Below, one piece after another: positions 1-6,586 of a stretch of DNA of 16,105 nucleotides; positions within the stretch are counted from its first letter, which is position 1, and each line of letters opens with the position of its first letter. The DNA lies in the NCBI GenBank assembly GCA_964482135.1, contig CAYZWF010000044.1, forward strand, positions 1 through 16,105, read 5' to 3'. Both the position numbers and the translations under genes were made by a program. The notes below the pieces were generated by a model. It searched no databases. It saw only the letters and a program-made list of their open reading frames with translations, and had not been told where the DNA came from. This DNA is from UBA11136 sp964482135 (GTDB lineage: Bacteria; Pseudomonadota; Alphaproteobacteria; UBA11136).

Positions 1-96
1 CGTTTTATCTCCGCCACGGAGGTTCCCGACGTAGCGCGTTATCCCGAACCGCATGACCCAAACAGCGGATATCCTCACATGGAGTCATGAAATCAA

Positions 97-945
97 TCAG
101 GCTTGGTCCGGCCTGCGTTTGAGAATCACCAGCATGCGGAACCCCATGAGCGGACCCAATACCGGATTTAAGGCTTTCTCCAGGTGGCTGATGGCGGGAA
201 TGGACCATGCCGGGATCAGGCTCCACTTGCGGAACCCGCCCGAGAGGGGCGCGGCGAGGAGGCCGCAACGGTGAACCGCATGGAGATTGAACCCGGGAAA
301 CGTCTCCGTGAATTGTTTTTTCCGCCGCAGGAACATGAGCGTGGGGATGGCCTGGTTGGCGTCATAAGGGTCGCGCTCCGGGTCGGGGTCGGGCTCGTGA
401 AAGGGGTCCGCCTCCATAACCACCGGTTCGGGATGAAAGTAACGATAACAATAATAGCTCACCGGCGTGATCGTGGGTTCCAGCATCACCAGCCGTCCCC
501 CGGGCTTGAGGACACGCAGGGTTTCACGCAGAAAAACCGTGGGCCGTTCGAGGTGATGGAACACGTCCATCATCACCACATTGTCGAAAGACCCGTCCTT
601 GAAGGGCAGGACCTGGGCGTCACAGGTGGAATCGAGCCAGGGCGCAAAGAGAATATCCGTGGACACCACATGGGGCGCGAATGCCTTGAAGTTCCCGGAC
701 CCCCCGCCGATTTCCAGGGTTGTGCCGGGTCCGCAGGCATCAGCCATGCGGCGATAGAACCCACTGTAGAGTTTCCGCAAGACCGGCTTTGCGTGCCAGA
801 TTGAGCGATAATCGCCGGAAGACATCAGGAATGCGGCGGTTGCCGCTCTTGGAATCCCGGAAAGCTCCCTCCTCCGGGGAAGTGAAAACTCACTATTTTC
901 CTGGCAAAACGACGCAACATTCGCGGGGGAAATCCAGTCGGACAA
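97..945 (-). CDS. class I SAM-dependent methyltransferase
   Basis: Predicted cytosolic methyltransferase with a Rossmann fold; the substrate is unknown. From the TTG start the protein is 282 aa. SAM motif I is LEIGGGSGN (77-85), the acidic strand-2 end is STDIL (95-99), a motif near DAQVLPF resembles the Methyltransf_11 family, and VLKPGGRLVMLEP (145-157) is the usual post-motif segment. The start is uncertain. TTG at 945 has no clear ribosome site, and the first ATG is codon 41 (position 825), also without one. I keep 945 because residues 1-40 read as plausible coding sequence (LPRRRELSGIPRA) and an in-frame stop lies just upstream at 964-966. Relatives of this type often sit in polysaccharide or lipid clusters, which fits the exopolysaccharide-type regulators across the divergent promoter region; that link is inference. 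Confidence 0.85.
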   Translation of the reverse strand: MSDWISPANVASFCQENSEFSLPRRRELSGIPRAATAAFLMSSGDYRSIWHAKPVLRKLYSGFYRRMADACGPGTTLEIGGGSGNFKAFAPHVVSTDILFAPWLDSTCDAQVLPFKDGSFDNVVMMDVFHHLERPTVFLRETLRVLKPGGRLVMLEPTITPVSYYCYRYFHPEPVVMEADPFHEPDPDPERDPYDANQAIPTLMFLRRKKQFTETFPGFNLHAVHRCGLLAAPLSGGFRKWSLIPAWSIPAISHLEKALNPVLGPLMGFRMLVILKRRPDQA

Positions 946-1029
946 ACGAACGATGTGTTTTCTTCAGCACATGCGGGGAGGAATGTCTGGGAGGGAATTC
1001 AGGGAATTGCGGAGGGGCGCCGGATTTTT

Positions 1030-1051
1030 GTTCGGATTCTCGTTCGGATTC
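1030..1051. repeat. two direct copies of GTTCGGATTC, 12 bp apart
   Basis: The 10-mer GTTCGGATTC occurs at 1030-1039 and again at 1042-1051, in the presumed 5' leader of the methyltransferase gene. A related partial copy (CGGATTTTTG) lies just before. Function unknown; it could be a protein site or a chance local duplication. Confidence 0.5.
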
Positions 1052-1126
1052 CGGCACGCTACCGCAGTCCGGGTGAATCGGCTTCCCCCGGACAAAAAGG
1101 CCCCCTTGGAGCCCTAACATAATGAA

Positions 1127-1155
1127 AGAGTTCATGAAATGAACATCCCTGTCAA
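1127..1155 (-). promoter_or_regulatory. candidate promoter for the leftward methyltransferase gene
   Basis: On the minus strand a perfect -35 box TTGACA (plus positions 1150-1155) is followed by a 17-base spacer and AACTCT (1127-1132), a poor -10. The spacer and -10 overlap the palindrome at 1130-1144, so a protein bound there should block or modulate this promoter. The leader to the TTG start would be about 175 bases. Confidence 0.35.
1130..1144. promoter_or_regulatory. palindromic operator copy 1
   Basis: GTTCATGAAATGAAC, the most symmetric of three copies: 6-bp arms GTTCAT/ATGAAC around GAA. It overlaps the spacer and -10 of the leftward promoter candidate. Size and symmetry suit a dimeric winged-helix protein; the adjacent regulator is the obvious candidate (inference). 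Confidence 0.65.
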
Positions 1156-1162
1156 GCCTAAT

Positions 1163-1177
1163 GTTCATGATTTGAAC
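1163..1177. promoter_or_regulatory. palindromic operator copy 2
   Basis: GTTCATGATTTGAAC, arms GTTCA/TGAAC. It lies between the two opposed -35 boxes (1150-1155 and 1182-1187), seven bases from one and four from the other, so occupancy could affect both promoters. Its centre is 33 bp from copy 1, about three helical turns. Confidence 0.65.
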
Positions 1178-1181
1178 GTGC

Positions 1182-1210
1182 TTGACGTTGATCTTGCAAG
1201 CGACTAGAGT
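1182..1210 (+). promoter_or_regulatory. candidate promoter for the winged-helix/NusG-like operon
   Basis: TTGACG (1182-1187), a 17-base spacer and TAGAGT (1205-1210) form a good sigma-70-type promoter. Transcription would start near 1217, inside operator copy 3, giving a leader of about 66 bases to the GTG start at 1283. The arrangement predicts repression, probably autoregulation. Confidence 0.55.
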
Positions 1211-1223
1211 TCATGGCGTGAAC
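1209..1223. promoter_or_regulatory. palindromic operator copy 3
   Basis: GTTCATGGCGTGAAC, arms GTTCA/TGAAC with the same T after the left arm as the other copies. It overlaps the end of the rightward -10 box and the expected transcription start, a classical repressor position. Its centre is 46 bp from copy 2. Confidence 0.65.
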
Positions 1224-1282
1224 GCGAGCCGAATTACCCGGTTTTCGCAGTGGATTCAAGGCTGCAGCCGAGAGGTCAAAAG

Positions 1283-1981
1283 GTGGGCAACAACAGCGGC
1301 GATACCGCCTCTACACAAGCGACCCTGGACAGCGAGGCCGAGATTACCCTGGGCCTGCTCAACGCGGTACATGAAAACAGCGATCTCACCCAGCGTTCCG
1401 CCTCCCACGAGCTAGGTATCGCGCTCGGCCTCACCAATGCCTATCTCAAGCGCTGTATCAAGAAAGGCTTCATCAAGGTCAACCAGGTGCCGGCCAACCG
1501 TTACGCCTATTACCTCACCCCCAAGGGATTTTCCGAAAAGACCCGTCTGACGGCGGAATATCTTTCCTCCTCCTTCGGGTTCTTCCGCAAGGCCCGCAAC
1601 CAGTGTTCGGAAATGCTCGAAACCTGCGCCGCCGCCGGATGGCGTCATGTGGCGCTGGCCGGGACCGGGGATCTGTGCGAGGTCATGACCCTGTGCGCCG
1701 CCGACTTCCCGGTGGAGCTGGTGGGGATTCTCGACGAGCGGTTTCAAAGCGACCAGTTTTCCGGGCTTGCCGTGGTCTCCAGGCCCACCGCGCTGGGCAA
1801 TTTCGACGCCGTAATCGTCACCGACCTCAGCGAGCCCCAGGCTACTTATGATGCCCTGACCCGTGATATTTCACCGGCCCATGTGCTGACCCCGCCTCTG
1901 CTCAAGGTTTTCCGCAAAAAATCTCCCCCGGAAAGACAGAAAGAGGAAGCACAGAACCTGGAAAAACAGGGCGCGGCATGA
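1283..1981 (+). CDS. winged-helix (MarR/EPS-type) regulator with Rossmann-like C-terminal domain
   Basis: Predicted DNA-binding regulator, 232 aa from GTG at 1283. That start is preferred because AGAGG lies seven bases upstream; an in-frame ATG at 1250 would add 11 residues without a ribosome site. Residues about 17-90 are a winged helix resembling the MarR-like EPS-associated regulator family (ITLGLLNAVHENSDLTQ, then YAYYLTPKGFSEKTRLT). Residues about 121-205 read as a Rossmann-like domain: VALAGTGDLCEV, then VELVGILDE and FDAVIVTDL. That part recalls nucleotide-sugar or CoA-binding modules and may sense a metabolite (inference). The stop overlaps the next gene by ATGA, so the two are translationally coupled. 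The three palindromes upstream are likely its operators. No polysaccharide operon follows directly, so targets other than the divergent methyltransferase gene must be in trans. Confidence 0.85.
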   Translation: MGNNSGDTASTQATLDSEAEITLGLLNAVHENSDLTQRSASHELGIALGLTNAYLKRCIKKGFIKVNQVPANRYAYYLTPKGFSEKTRLTAEYLSSSFGFFRKARNQCSEMLETCAAAGWRHVALAGTGDLCEVMTLCAADFPVELVGILDERFQSDQFSGLAVVSRPTALGNFDAVIVTDLSEPQATYDALTRDISPAHVLTPPLLKVFRKKSPPERQKEEAQNLEKQGAA

Positions 1982-2481
1982 AACGCTGGCATTTGATCTA
2001 TACCCGGCCGCGTTCGGAATCCCTGGCTCTACAGCATCTCGAGCGCCAGGGCTTCACCGCCTATCTGCCGCAGCACCGCAAACAGCGCCGCCACGCCCGG
2101 CGTACCGACTGGGTCACGGCGCCCTTGTTTCCCCGCTATATGTTCGTTCTCATCGACGTGGCCGCGGCGAGCTGGTGTGCCATTCGTTCCACCATCGGCG
2201 TCAGCAACATCATCTGCCAGGGAGAGCGCCCCCTGCCCATGATGCCAGGCGTGGTGGAGGAAATCATCTCGCGTGAAAACGAGGAGGGCTTCGTCTGCGC
2301 GGCGCCGAAGCTCAATCTGCGCAAGGGCGACAAGGTTCGCGTCGAAAGAGAATCCCTGTGCGATCAGGTGGGGCTGTTCGAGGCCATGGCCGACAAGGAC
2401 CGGGTGATCATCCTGCTCAACCTGCTGGGCCGCCAGGTGCGGGCCCTGGTGCCCACCGAAGACGTCTACTCCTGCGCCTAA
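1978..2481 (+). CDS. NusG/RfaH-like transcription antitermination protein
   Basis: A 167-aa NusG paralogue. Residues 1-105 form the NGN domain that binds RNA polymerase (MKRWHLIYTRPRSESLALQHLERQGFTAYLPQ and PLFPRYMFVLID are typical, including the FPRYMF block). The C-terminal 50 residues form a KOW-like domain (LRKGDKVRV). Its short length and pairing with a pathway-type regulator point to an operon-specific RfaH/LoaP-like factor, not housekeeping NusG, which normally sits beside secE and rplK. Such factors keep polymerase moving through long polysaccharide operons. It overlaps the upstream regulator gene by ATGA, so both are expected on one transcript. The next gene is in the opposite direction, so any target operon is elsewhere or is the leftward methyltransferase unit. 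Confidence 0.9.
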   Translation: MKRWHLIYTRPRSESLALQHLERQGFTAYLPQHRKQRRHARRTDWVTAPLFPRYMFVLIDVAAASWCAIRSTIGVSNIICQGERPLPMMPGVVEEIISRENEEGFVCAAPKLNLRKGDKVRVERESLCDQVGLFEAMADKDRVIILLNLLGRQVRALVPTEDVYSCA

Positions 2482-2492
2482 AGGCCGCTGAT

Positions 2493-2514
2493 TTTAAGGC
2501 TCTCCGGCCTTAAA
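2493..2514. terminator. stem-loop after the NusG-like gene
   Basis: TTTAAGGC and GCCTTAAA form an 8-bp perfect stem around a 6-base loop, between two convergent stop codons (2481 and 2525). No T-run follows on either strand, so intrinsic termination is possible but weak. Confidence 0.35.
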
Positions 2515-2524
2515 CATCCAGACC

Positions 2525-2992
2525 TTAAACCAGCCTGTCCATCTGCATTTCCAGCCCCAGCATGAAAACTTCCGGATGGCCGCGCAGCGTGCTTTTCTCC
2601 ACCTGACGATAGGCCTCCACAGCTTCTCCGTAACCATGGGATTTATGGGCCAGCCGCGCCGTATCCGCCGTCAGTTCCTGGGCCAGGCTCTGGGCCAGGA
2701 ACAGGACATTGGCGCCGGAAAGCGCCGCCTCACCACTGCTACTCTGTCCTTCCGGGCGGTTTCGTCGGTCGGCTCCCCGCTCCACGAAATCCTGGCCACC
2801 CACCAGGGAAAAGGGAGTCTTTCTTGCGCCATGACGAACCGGCGTCTCGACCGGTTCCGTTGCACCCTCGTCTTCCATAGGGAAGGGCCGGCGCGGGAGT
2901 TGGGCATTGCCCACAGAAGGGAGGCGGATCCCGGGAAATCCGGAATCCGCCAGATGGGGAAGTGTGAGGCGTATGGAAGGGGCTGTGCTCAC
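2525..2992 (-). CDS. uncharacterised small protein
   Basis: A 155-aa reading frame starting with GTG at 2992; AGGGTGG lies just upstream as a possible ribosome site. I do not recognise the family. The first 90 residues are proline, glycine and charge rich and probably disordered. The last 60 (from NVLFLAQSLAQELTADTARL) form likely amphipathic helices ending in FMLGLEMQMDRLV, the most gene-like part. No signal peptide or membrane segment is visible. It is convergent with the NusG-like gene. The antisense frame over the same bases looks like a shadow because its composition is arginine-rich and not protein-like. A real but fast-evolving gene is the best reading. Confidence 0.55.
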   Translation of the reverse strand: MSTAPSIRLTLPHLADSGFPGIRLPSVGNAQLPRRPFPMEDEGATEPVETPVRHGARKTPFSLVGGQDFVERGADRRNRPEGQSSSGEAALSGANVLFLAQSLAQELTADTARLAHKSHGYGEAVEAYRQVEKSTLRGHPEVFMLGLEMQMDRLV

Positions 2993-3136
2993 CGTGCCAC
3001 CCTAGGGAGAAAAAGTTAGTAATTAGTTAAAATTTTAGATAAATTATCTCATAGTTCGCTTTCTGTCAAATATAACCCCCCTATATTGTTTTTTTTCAAT
3101 GGGTTATGGATAGAAATCCCATGGGGGCGGAGTCCG

Positions 3137-3213
3137 GTTTCCTGGCCGTTTCTTGGCTGTTTCTCGCCAGAATCCTGCCAGAATCCTGCCAGAATCTTGA
3201 CGGTTTCTTGCCC
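3137..3213. repeat. seven tandem degenerate 11-bp units
   Basis: Seven consecutive 11-base units (starts 3137, 3148, 3159, 3170, 3181, 3192, 3203) share the pattern GWWTCYTGCCA. The outer ones begin GTTTC, the inner three GAATC; units 4 and 5 are identical. An 11-base period does not preserve a reading frame and is close to one helical turn, so this looks like phased DNA sites, not coding sequence. It lies in the intergenic region before the aminotransferase gene. A further partial copy (GGTTTCTT) occurs at 3307-3314. Confidence 0.8.
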
Positions 3214-3247
3214 CGGTAATGTGCCCGGTAATGTGCCCGGCAATATG
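3212..3247. repeat. three tandem 12-bp units
   Basis: Units of 12 bases start at 3212, 3224 and 3236. The first two are identical (CCCGGTAATGTG) and the third differs at two positions (CCCGGCAATATG). The array directly continues the 11-bp array and ends over a -10-like TATGAT, so it may hold activator or repressor sites for the aminotransferase promoter (inference). Confidence 0.8.
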
Positions 3248-3249
3248 AT
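3244..3249 (+). promoter_or_regulatory. -10-like TATGAT before the aminotransferase gene
   Basis: TATGAT lies about 70 bases before the start codon. There is no -35 match 15-19 bases upstream; that position is occupied by the 12-bp repeats, as in an activator-dependent promoter. Weak evidence on its own. Confidence 0.25.
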
Positions 3250-3319
3250 AGTCTCGCGCTCATTCTCACGCCCGCCCCACCAAAGGGTCCCGGCCTCAAA
3301 CCCCACGGTTTCTTAACGG

Positions 3320-4660
3320 ATGACATCTCCCCCCATGCCACCTCTTTCAAAAAACGGCCTCGAGGCCTATTGGATGCCGTTTACGGCAAATCGCTATTTC
3401 AAGGACCATCCCCGGGTTCTGGTGGCGGCCGAAGGCATGTACTACACCCGCGATGACGGCGAACGCATTCTCGACGCCGTCTCCGGCCTGTGGTGTGTCA
3501 ATGCCGGTCACGGACGCGCCGCCATCGCCGAGGCCATCGCCGCCCAGGCAAAAACGCTCGACTATTCCCCGGCTTTCCAGGCGGGCCATCCCCGGGCCTT
3601 CGAGCTGGCGGAACGGCTGGCCGCCATGCTGCCCGGTGATCTCGACCATCTGTTCTTCACCAATTCCGGTTCCGAATCCGTGGAAACGGCGCTCAAGATC
3701 GCGCTCGCCTATCACCAGCGCCGGGGCGAGGCATCACGGCGTATCCTGGTGGGGCGCGAGCGCGGCTATCACGGCGTCAATTTCGGCGGCCTTTCGGTGG
3801 GCGGCATCCCCGGCCACAAGGCGGATTTAGGTCCCCTTTTGCCGGAAATGGACCTGCTTCCCCATACCCATGACCCGGACCATAACGCCTTCTCCAAAGG
3901 CGAGCCCGACTGGGGCGGCCACTTGGCGGACGCCCTGGAAGACATGGTGACAAAACACGGGGACCAAACCATTGCCGCGGTCATCGTCGAGCCGGTGGCC
4001 GGGTCCACCGGCGTTCTGGTTCCGCCCCAGGGCTATTTACAGCGCCTGCGCGAAATCTGCGATATCCATGGAATCCTGCTCATCTTCGACGAGGTCATCA
4101 CCGGCTTCGGACGGCTGGGCGCCGCCTTTGCCTGTGACCATTTCGGCATCGTCCCCGATATGGTGACCCTGGCCAAGGGCTTGACCAACGGCGCCGCCCC
4201 CATGGGGGCGGTAGCCGTGCGCGGCGGCGTCTACCAGGCCTTCATGGACAGCGCCGGCTCCGACACCGCCATCGAGCTCGCCCATGGCTATACCTATTCC
4301 GGCCATCCCTTATCCTGCGCGGCGGCGCTGGCAGCCCAGGACATCTACCGTGACGAAGGCCTGTTCGCGCGCGCCGCCGAGATCGCCCCCTACTGGGAAC
4401 AGGCGGTGCATTCGTTGAAGGGCCTGCCCCATGTGATCGACATCCGCAATATGGGCCTGGTGGCGGGAATCGAACTCGAACCCATGGCCGACAGGCCCGC
4501 CGCACGGGCTTTCGAGATTTATCTGCGCGCCTTCGAGGAAGGCCTTCTTATCCGCACCACCGGTGATATCATTGCTTTGTCTCCGCCGCTGATCGTGGAA
4601 CGCCAAGAAATCGACCGTATGATGGAACTCCTGACCTCACTCCTTAAACAGGCGGCATGA
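3320..4660 (+). CDS. omega-amino acid:pyruvate aminotransferase (class III, PLP)
   Basis: Cytosolic PLP enzyme, 446 aa, the usual length. It moves the amino group of an omega-amino acid such as beta-alanine, or of an amine, to pyruvate, giving alanine and a semialdehyde or ketone. Visible residues: MPFTANRYF (19-27) and GLWCVNAGHG (56-65) at the active-site entrance, the phosphate-binding NSGSES (115-120), YH (150-151) stacking on PLP, IFDEVITGFGR (255-265) with D257 binding the pyridine nitrogen, TLAKGLTNG (283-291) with Schiff-base lysine K286, and R412 in the position that binds substrate carboxylates. The sequence tracks the beta-alanine:pyruvate transaminase branch closely; the true substrate cannot be read from sequence. 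The ATG at 3320 has only a weak ribosome site, and a second ATG (codon 6) is possible. The gene stands alone behind the tandem-repeat region. Confidence 0.92.
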   Translation: MTSPPMPPLSKNGLEAYWMPFTANRYFKDHPRVLVAAEGMYYTRDDGERILDAVSGLWCVNAGHGRAAIAEAIAAQAKTLDYSPAFQAGHPRAFELAERLAAMLPGDLDHLFFTNSGSESVETALKIALAYHQRRGEASRRILVGRERGYHGVNFGGLSVGGIPGHKADLGPLLPEMDLLPHTHDPDHNAFSKGEPDWGGHLADALEDMVTKHGDQTIAAVIVEPVAGSTGVLVPPQGYLQRLREICDIHGILLIFDEVITGFGRLGAAFACDHFGIVPDMVTLAKGLTNGAAPMGAVAVRGGVYQAFMDSAGSDTAIELAHGYTYSGHPLSCAAALAAQDIYRDEGLFARAAEIAPYWEQAVHSLKGLPHVIDIRNMGLVAGIELEPMADRPAARAFEIYLRAFEEGLLIRTTGDIIALSPPLIVERQEIDRMMELLTSLLKQAA

Positions 4661-4777
4661 GCCCTATGCCGCATTCAGCGATTATTAACGGGTTGCGCCT
4701 AATATGGCGGTGGGGAACGGTGTATGGAAAGGTCGTCATTCCTGCCGCGGAGAGACGCCGCCATATGCACCTGACGA

Positions 4778-4796
4778 GGCCGGATTCTTTCCGGCC
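4778..4796 (+). other. GC-rich hairpin beside the ribosome site of the EAL gene
   Basis: GGCCGGA and TCCGGCC form a perfect 7-bp stem with a 5-base loop TTCTT. It ends three bases before the AAGGAACAAGGA purine tract and 17 bases before the ATG. It could tune translation of the cyclic-di-GMP gene, or end transcripts of the aminotransferase gene, though no T-run follows. Confidence 0.5.
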
Positions 4797-4813
4797 ATAA
4801 GGAACAAGGAACC

Positions 4814-6541
4814 ATGCCCGACCCCTCCCGGAAAGAAAGCCCACATGCCGCACTGGCCGCCGCCGGAGACCTGTCCTATGACTGGGATCTGGTGGCCGAC
4901 ACCATCGTCTGGCACGGCGCCGTGGATGACATGTTCGGCCCCGGCCAGACTGCGGACATGGACACCGGCGACGGCTTCGGCCTGTTCATCAACCCCCAGG
5001 ACCTTCCGCAAAGGCAAAAAGCCCTGTCGGACCATTTCGCGGACGAGGGGGAGTACGATTGCGAATACCGGGTGCGCACCCGCAAGGGTGATTTCTGCTG
5101 GGTCCATGACCGTGGACAGGCGACCCGCAGCGATTCCGGCCAGCCCCTGCGCATGCAAGGCGTGTTGCGCGCCATCACCGTGCGCAAGCAGAACGAGGCG
5201 AGGCTGGAATACCTGGCCAATTTCGACGAGCTCACCGGCCATTTCAACCGCACCCAGCTGCGTGAATCGCTCGACCATGCCCTTGGCTACGCCAAGCGCT
5301 ATAAGGGGGGCTCCGGCGCCTATCTGGTAGTGGGCATTGAGAAGCTCGGCGACATTAACGACACCTACGGCTATACCGCCGCCGACACCCTTATCGTCAC
5401 CGTGGGACAGCGTCTGGAACGCAGCCTGCGCGACAGCGACGTCATCGGCCGCATCGGCGGCGACCGCTTCGGGGTGGTGCTGACCACCTGTTCCGAAGAA
5501 GCCGCCACGGCCATCGCCGGAAAGATCATCGAGGCCGTCAACACGAAGGCCCTGGACACCCCCAATGGTCCGGTCAATGCCGCCGTCGCGGTGGGAATGG
5601 TGGCCTTTCCCGGCCTCGCCGATACCGTCCATGACATCATGACCAAGGCCGAAACCGCACTCCACGAAGCCAAGCGCCGCAAACATGACAGCCTTGTGAT
5701 TTACGACCTGAGCGATGACCAGCGGGACAAGCGGCTTACCAATCTGCGTATTACCGAGGACGTGCGCGCGGCGCTGAAGGAAAGCCGCCTGGTCTTCGCC
5801 TATCAGCCGGTGGTGGCGGCAGCCACCGAAAAAACGGCCTATCACGAATGCCTGTTACGCCTGCGCGAATCCGACGGCAGTCTGGTTTCCGCCGGCGGCT
5901 TTATTCCCATCATCGAGCAAATGGGGCTGGCCCGGCTCATCGACCGCCATGTTCTCGAGATGACCATCTCCGACCTTGTCCGGCATCCCGCCCACCGGCT
6001 GGCCATGAACATTTCCGGCATAACGGCGGCCGACCAGCCCTGGCTGCGTTCACTGGTGGCCCAGCTCAAGGGCCGGCCCGAACTCGCCGAACGCCTGATT
6101 ATCGAAATCACCGAAACCGCCGCCATGCAGGACATCGAAGAATCGGCGCGCTTCATCACGGCGCTGCGCGATCTCGGCTGTCATGTGTCACTGGATGATT
6201 TCGGTGCCGGTTATACCTCGTTCCACCACCTCAAATCCCTGCCGGTGGACGTGCTCAAGATCGACGGCTCCTTTATCCAGGGCCTGCCGGAAAACCCCGA
6301 CAACCAGCTCTTCGTGCGCACCATGCTCGGCCTGGCCGAGGGGTTCGGCATGAAGACCGTGGCCGAATGCGTGGAAACCAAGGCCGAGGCCGAGATGCTG
6401 AAAGAATTCGGTGTGGATTATTTTCAGGGTTATTTTTTCGCCCGGCCGGAAGTAGACGCCCTTGCCCAAGGCCAAGACGAAGCGGTGTGCGAAAACGCGG
6501 GCGGAAAAGCCCAGGGAAAAACCCAGAGCGCCGGCGCATAA
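4814..6541 (+). CDS. PAS-GGDEF-EAL cyclic-di-GMP phosphodiesterase
   Basis: A 575-aa soluble signalling protein with no membrane segment. Residues about 15-125 are a PAS-type sensor domain (YEYRVRTRKGDFCWVHDRG-like PAS_3 features near 84-101, with the linker RKQNEARLEYLANFDELTGHFNR). Residues about 131-298 are a GGDEF domain whose signature is GGDRF (215-219). The catalytic glutamate is arginine, so cyclase activity is unlikely. Residues about 315-560 are an EAL domain. The signature reads ECL (345-347), and the metal and catalytic residues are present with canonical spacing: N399, E431, D461-D462, K482, E518, Q538. It is therefore probably an active cyclic-di-GMP phosphodiesterase with a regulatory GGDEF domain. 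The ATG follows AAGGA tracts and a hairpin. Because cyclic-di-GMP commonly governs motility and exopolysaccharide, a link to the left-hand regulators is plausible but unproven. Confidence 0.93.
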   Translation: MPDPSRKESPHAALAAAGDLSYDWDLVADTIVWHGAVDDMFGPGQTADMDTGDGFGLFINPQDLPQRQKALSDHFADEGEYDCEYRVRTRKGDFCWVHDRGQATRSDSGQPLRMQGVLRAITVRKQNEARLEYLANFDELTGHFNRTQLRESLDHALGYAKRYKGGSGAYLVVGIEKLGDINDTYGYTAADTLIVTVGQRLERSLRDSDVIGRIGGDRFGVVLTTCSEEAATAIAGKIIEAVNTKALDTPNGPVNAAVAVGMVAFPGLADTVHDIMTKAETALHEAKRRKHDSLVIYDLSDDQRDKRLTNLRITEDVRAALKESRLVFAYQPVVAAATEKTAYHECLLRLRESDGSLVSAGGFIPIIEQMGLARLIDRHVLEMTISDLVRHPAHRLAMNISGITAADQPWLRSLVAQLKGRPELAERLIIEITETAAMQDIEESARFITALRDLGCHVSLDDFGAGYTSFHHLKSLPVDVLKIDGSFIQGLPENPDNQLFVRTMLGLAEGFGMKTVAECVETKAEAEMLKEFGVDYFQGYFFARPEVDALAQGQDEAVCENAGGKAQGKTQSAGA

Positions 6542-6586
6542 GCGGCGCGCCAAACACATCCACCACGGCGCAGATGATGGGTTCGC

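Noticed and set aside
184..804. A 206-codon plus-strand frame opposite the first methyltransferase
   Set aside because: His/Arg-rich antisense shadow without a domain; the minus-strand gene has full methyltransferase motifs.
2576..3019. A 147-codon plus-strand frame opposite the small uncharacterised gene
   Set aside because: Arg-rich composition, no ribosome site; the minus-strand frame has the more protein-like C-terminus.
3143..3158. A sigma-54-like GG-N10-GC element (TGGCCGTTTCTTGGCT)
   Set aside because: The spacing follows automatically from the 11-bp repeat, and the flanking bases fit the consensus poorly.
3049..3350. Short frames on both strands across the tandem-repeat region
   Set aside because: They read through 11-bp repeats that change frame every unit, and the products (for example TLPGTLPGTLPG) are repeat translations with no ribosome site.
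4736..5845. A 369-codon open frame on the minus strand opposite the PAS-GGDEF-EAL gene
   Set aside because: Antisense shadow of a gene with clear domains; Gly/His-rich composition typical of reverse frames.
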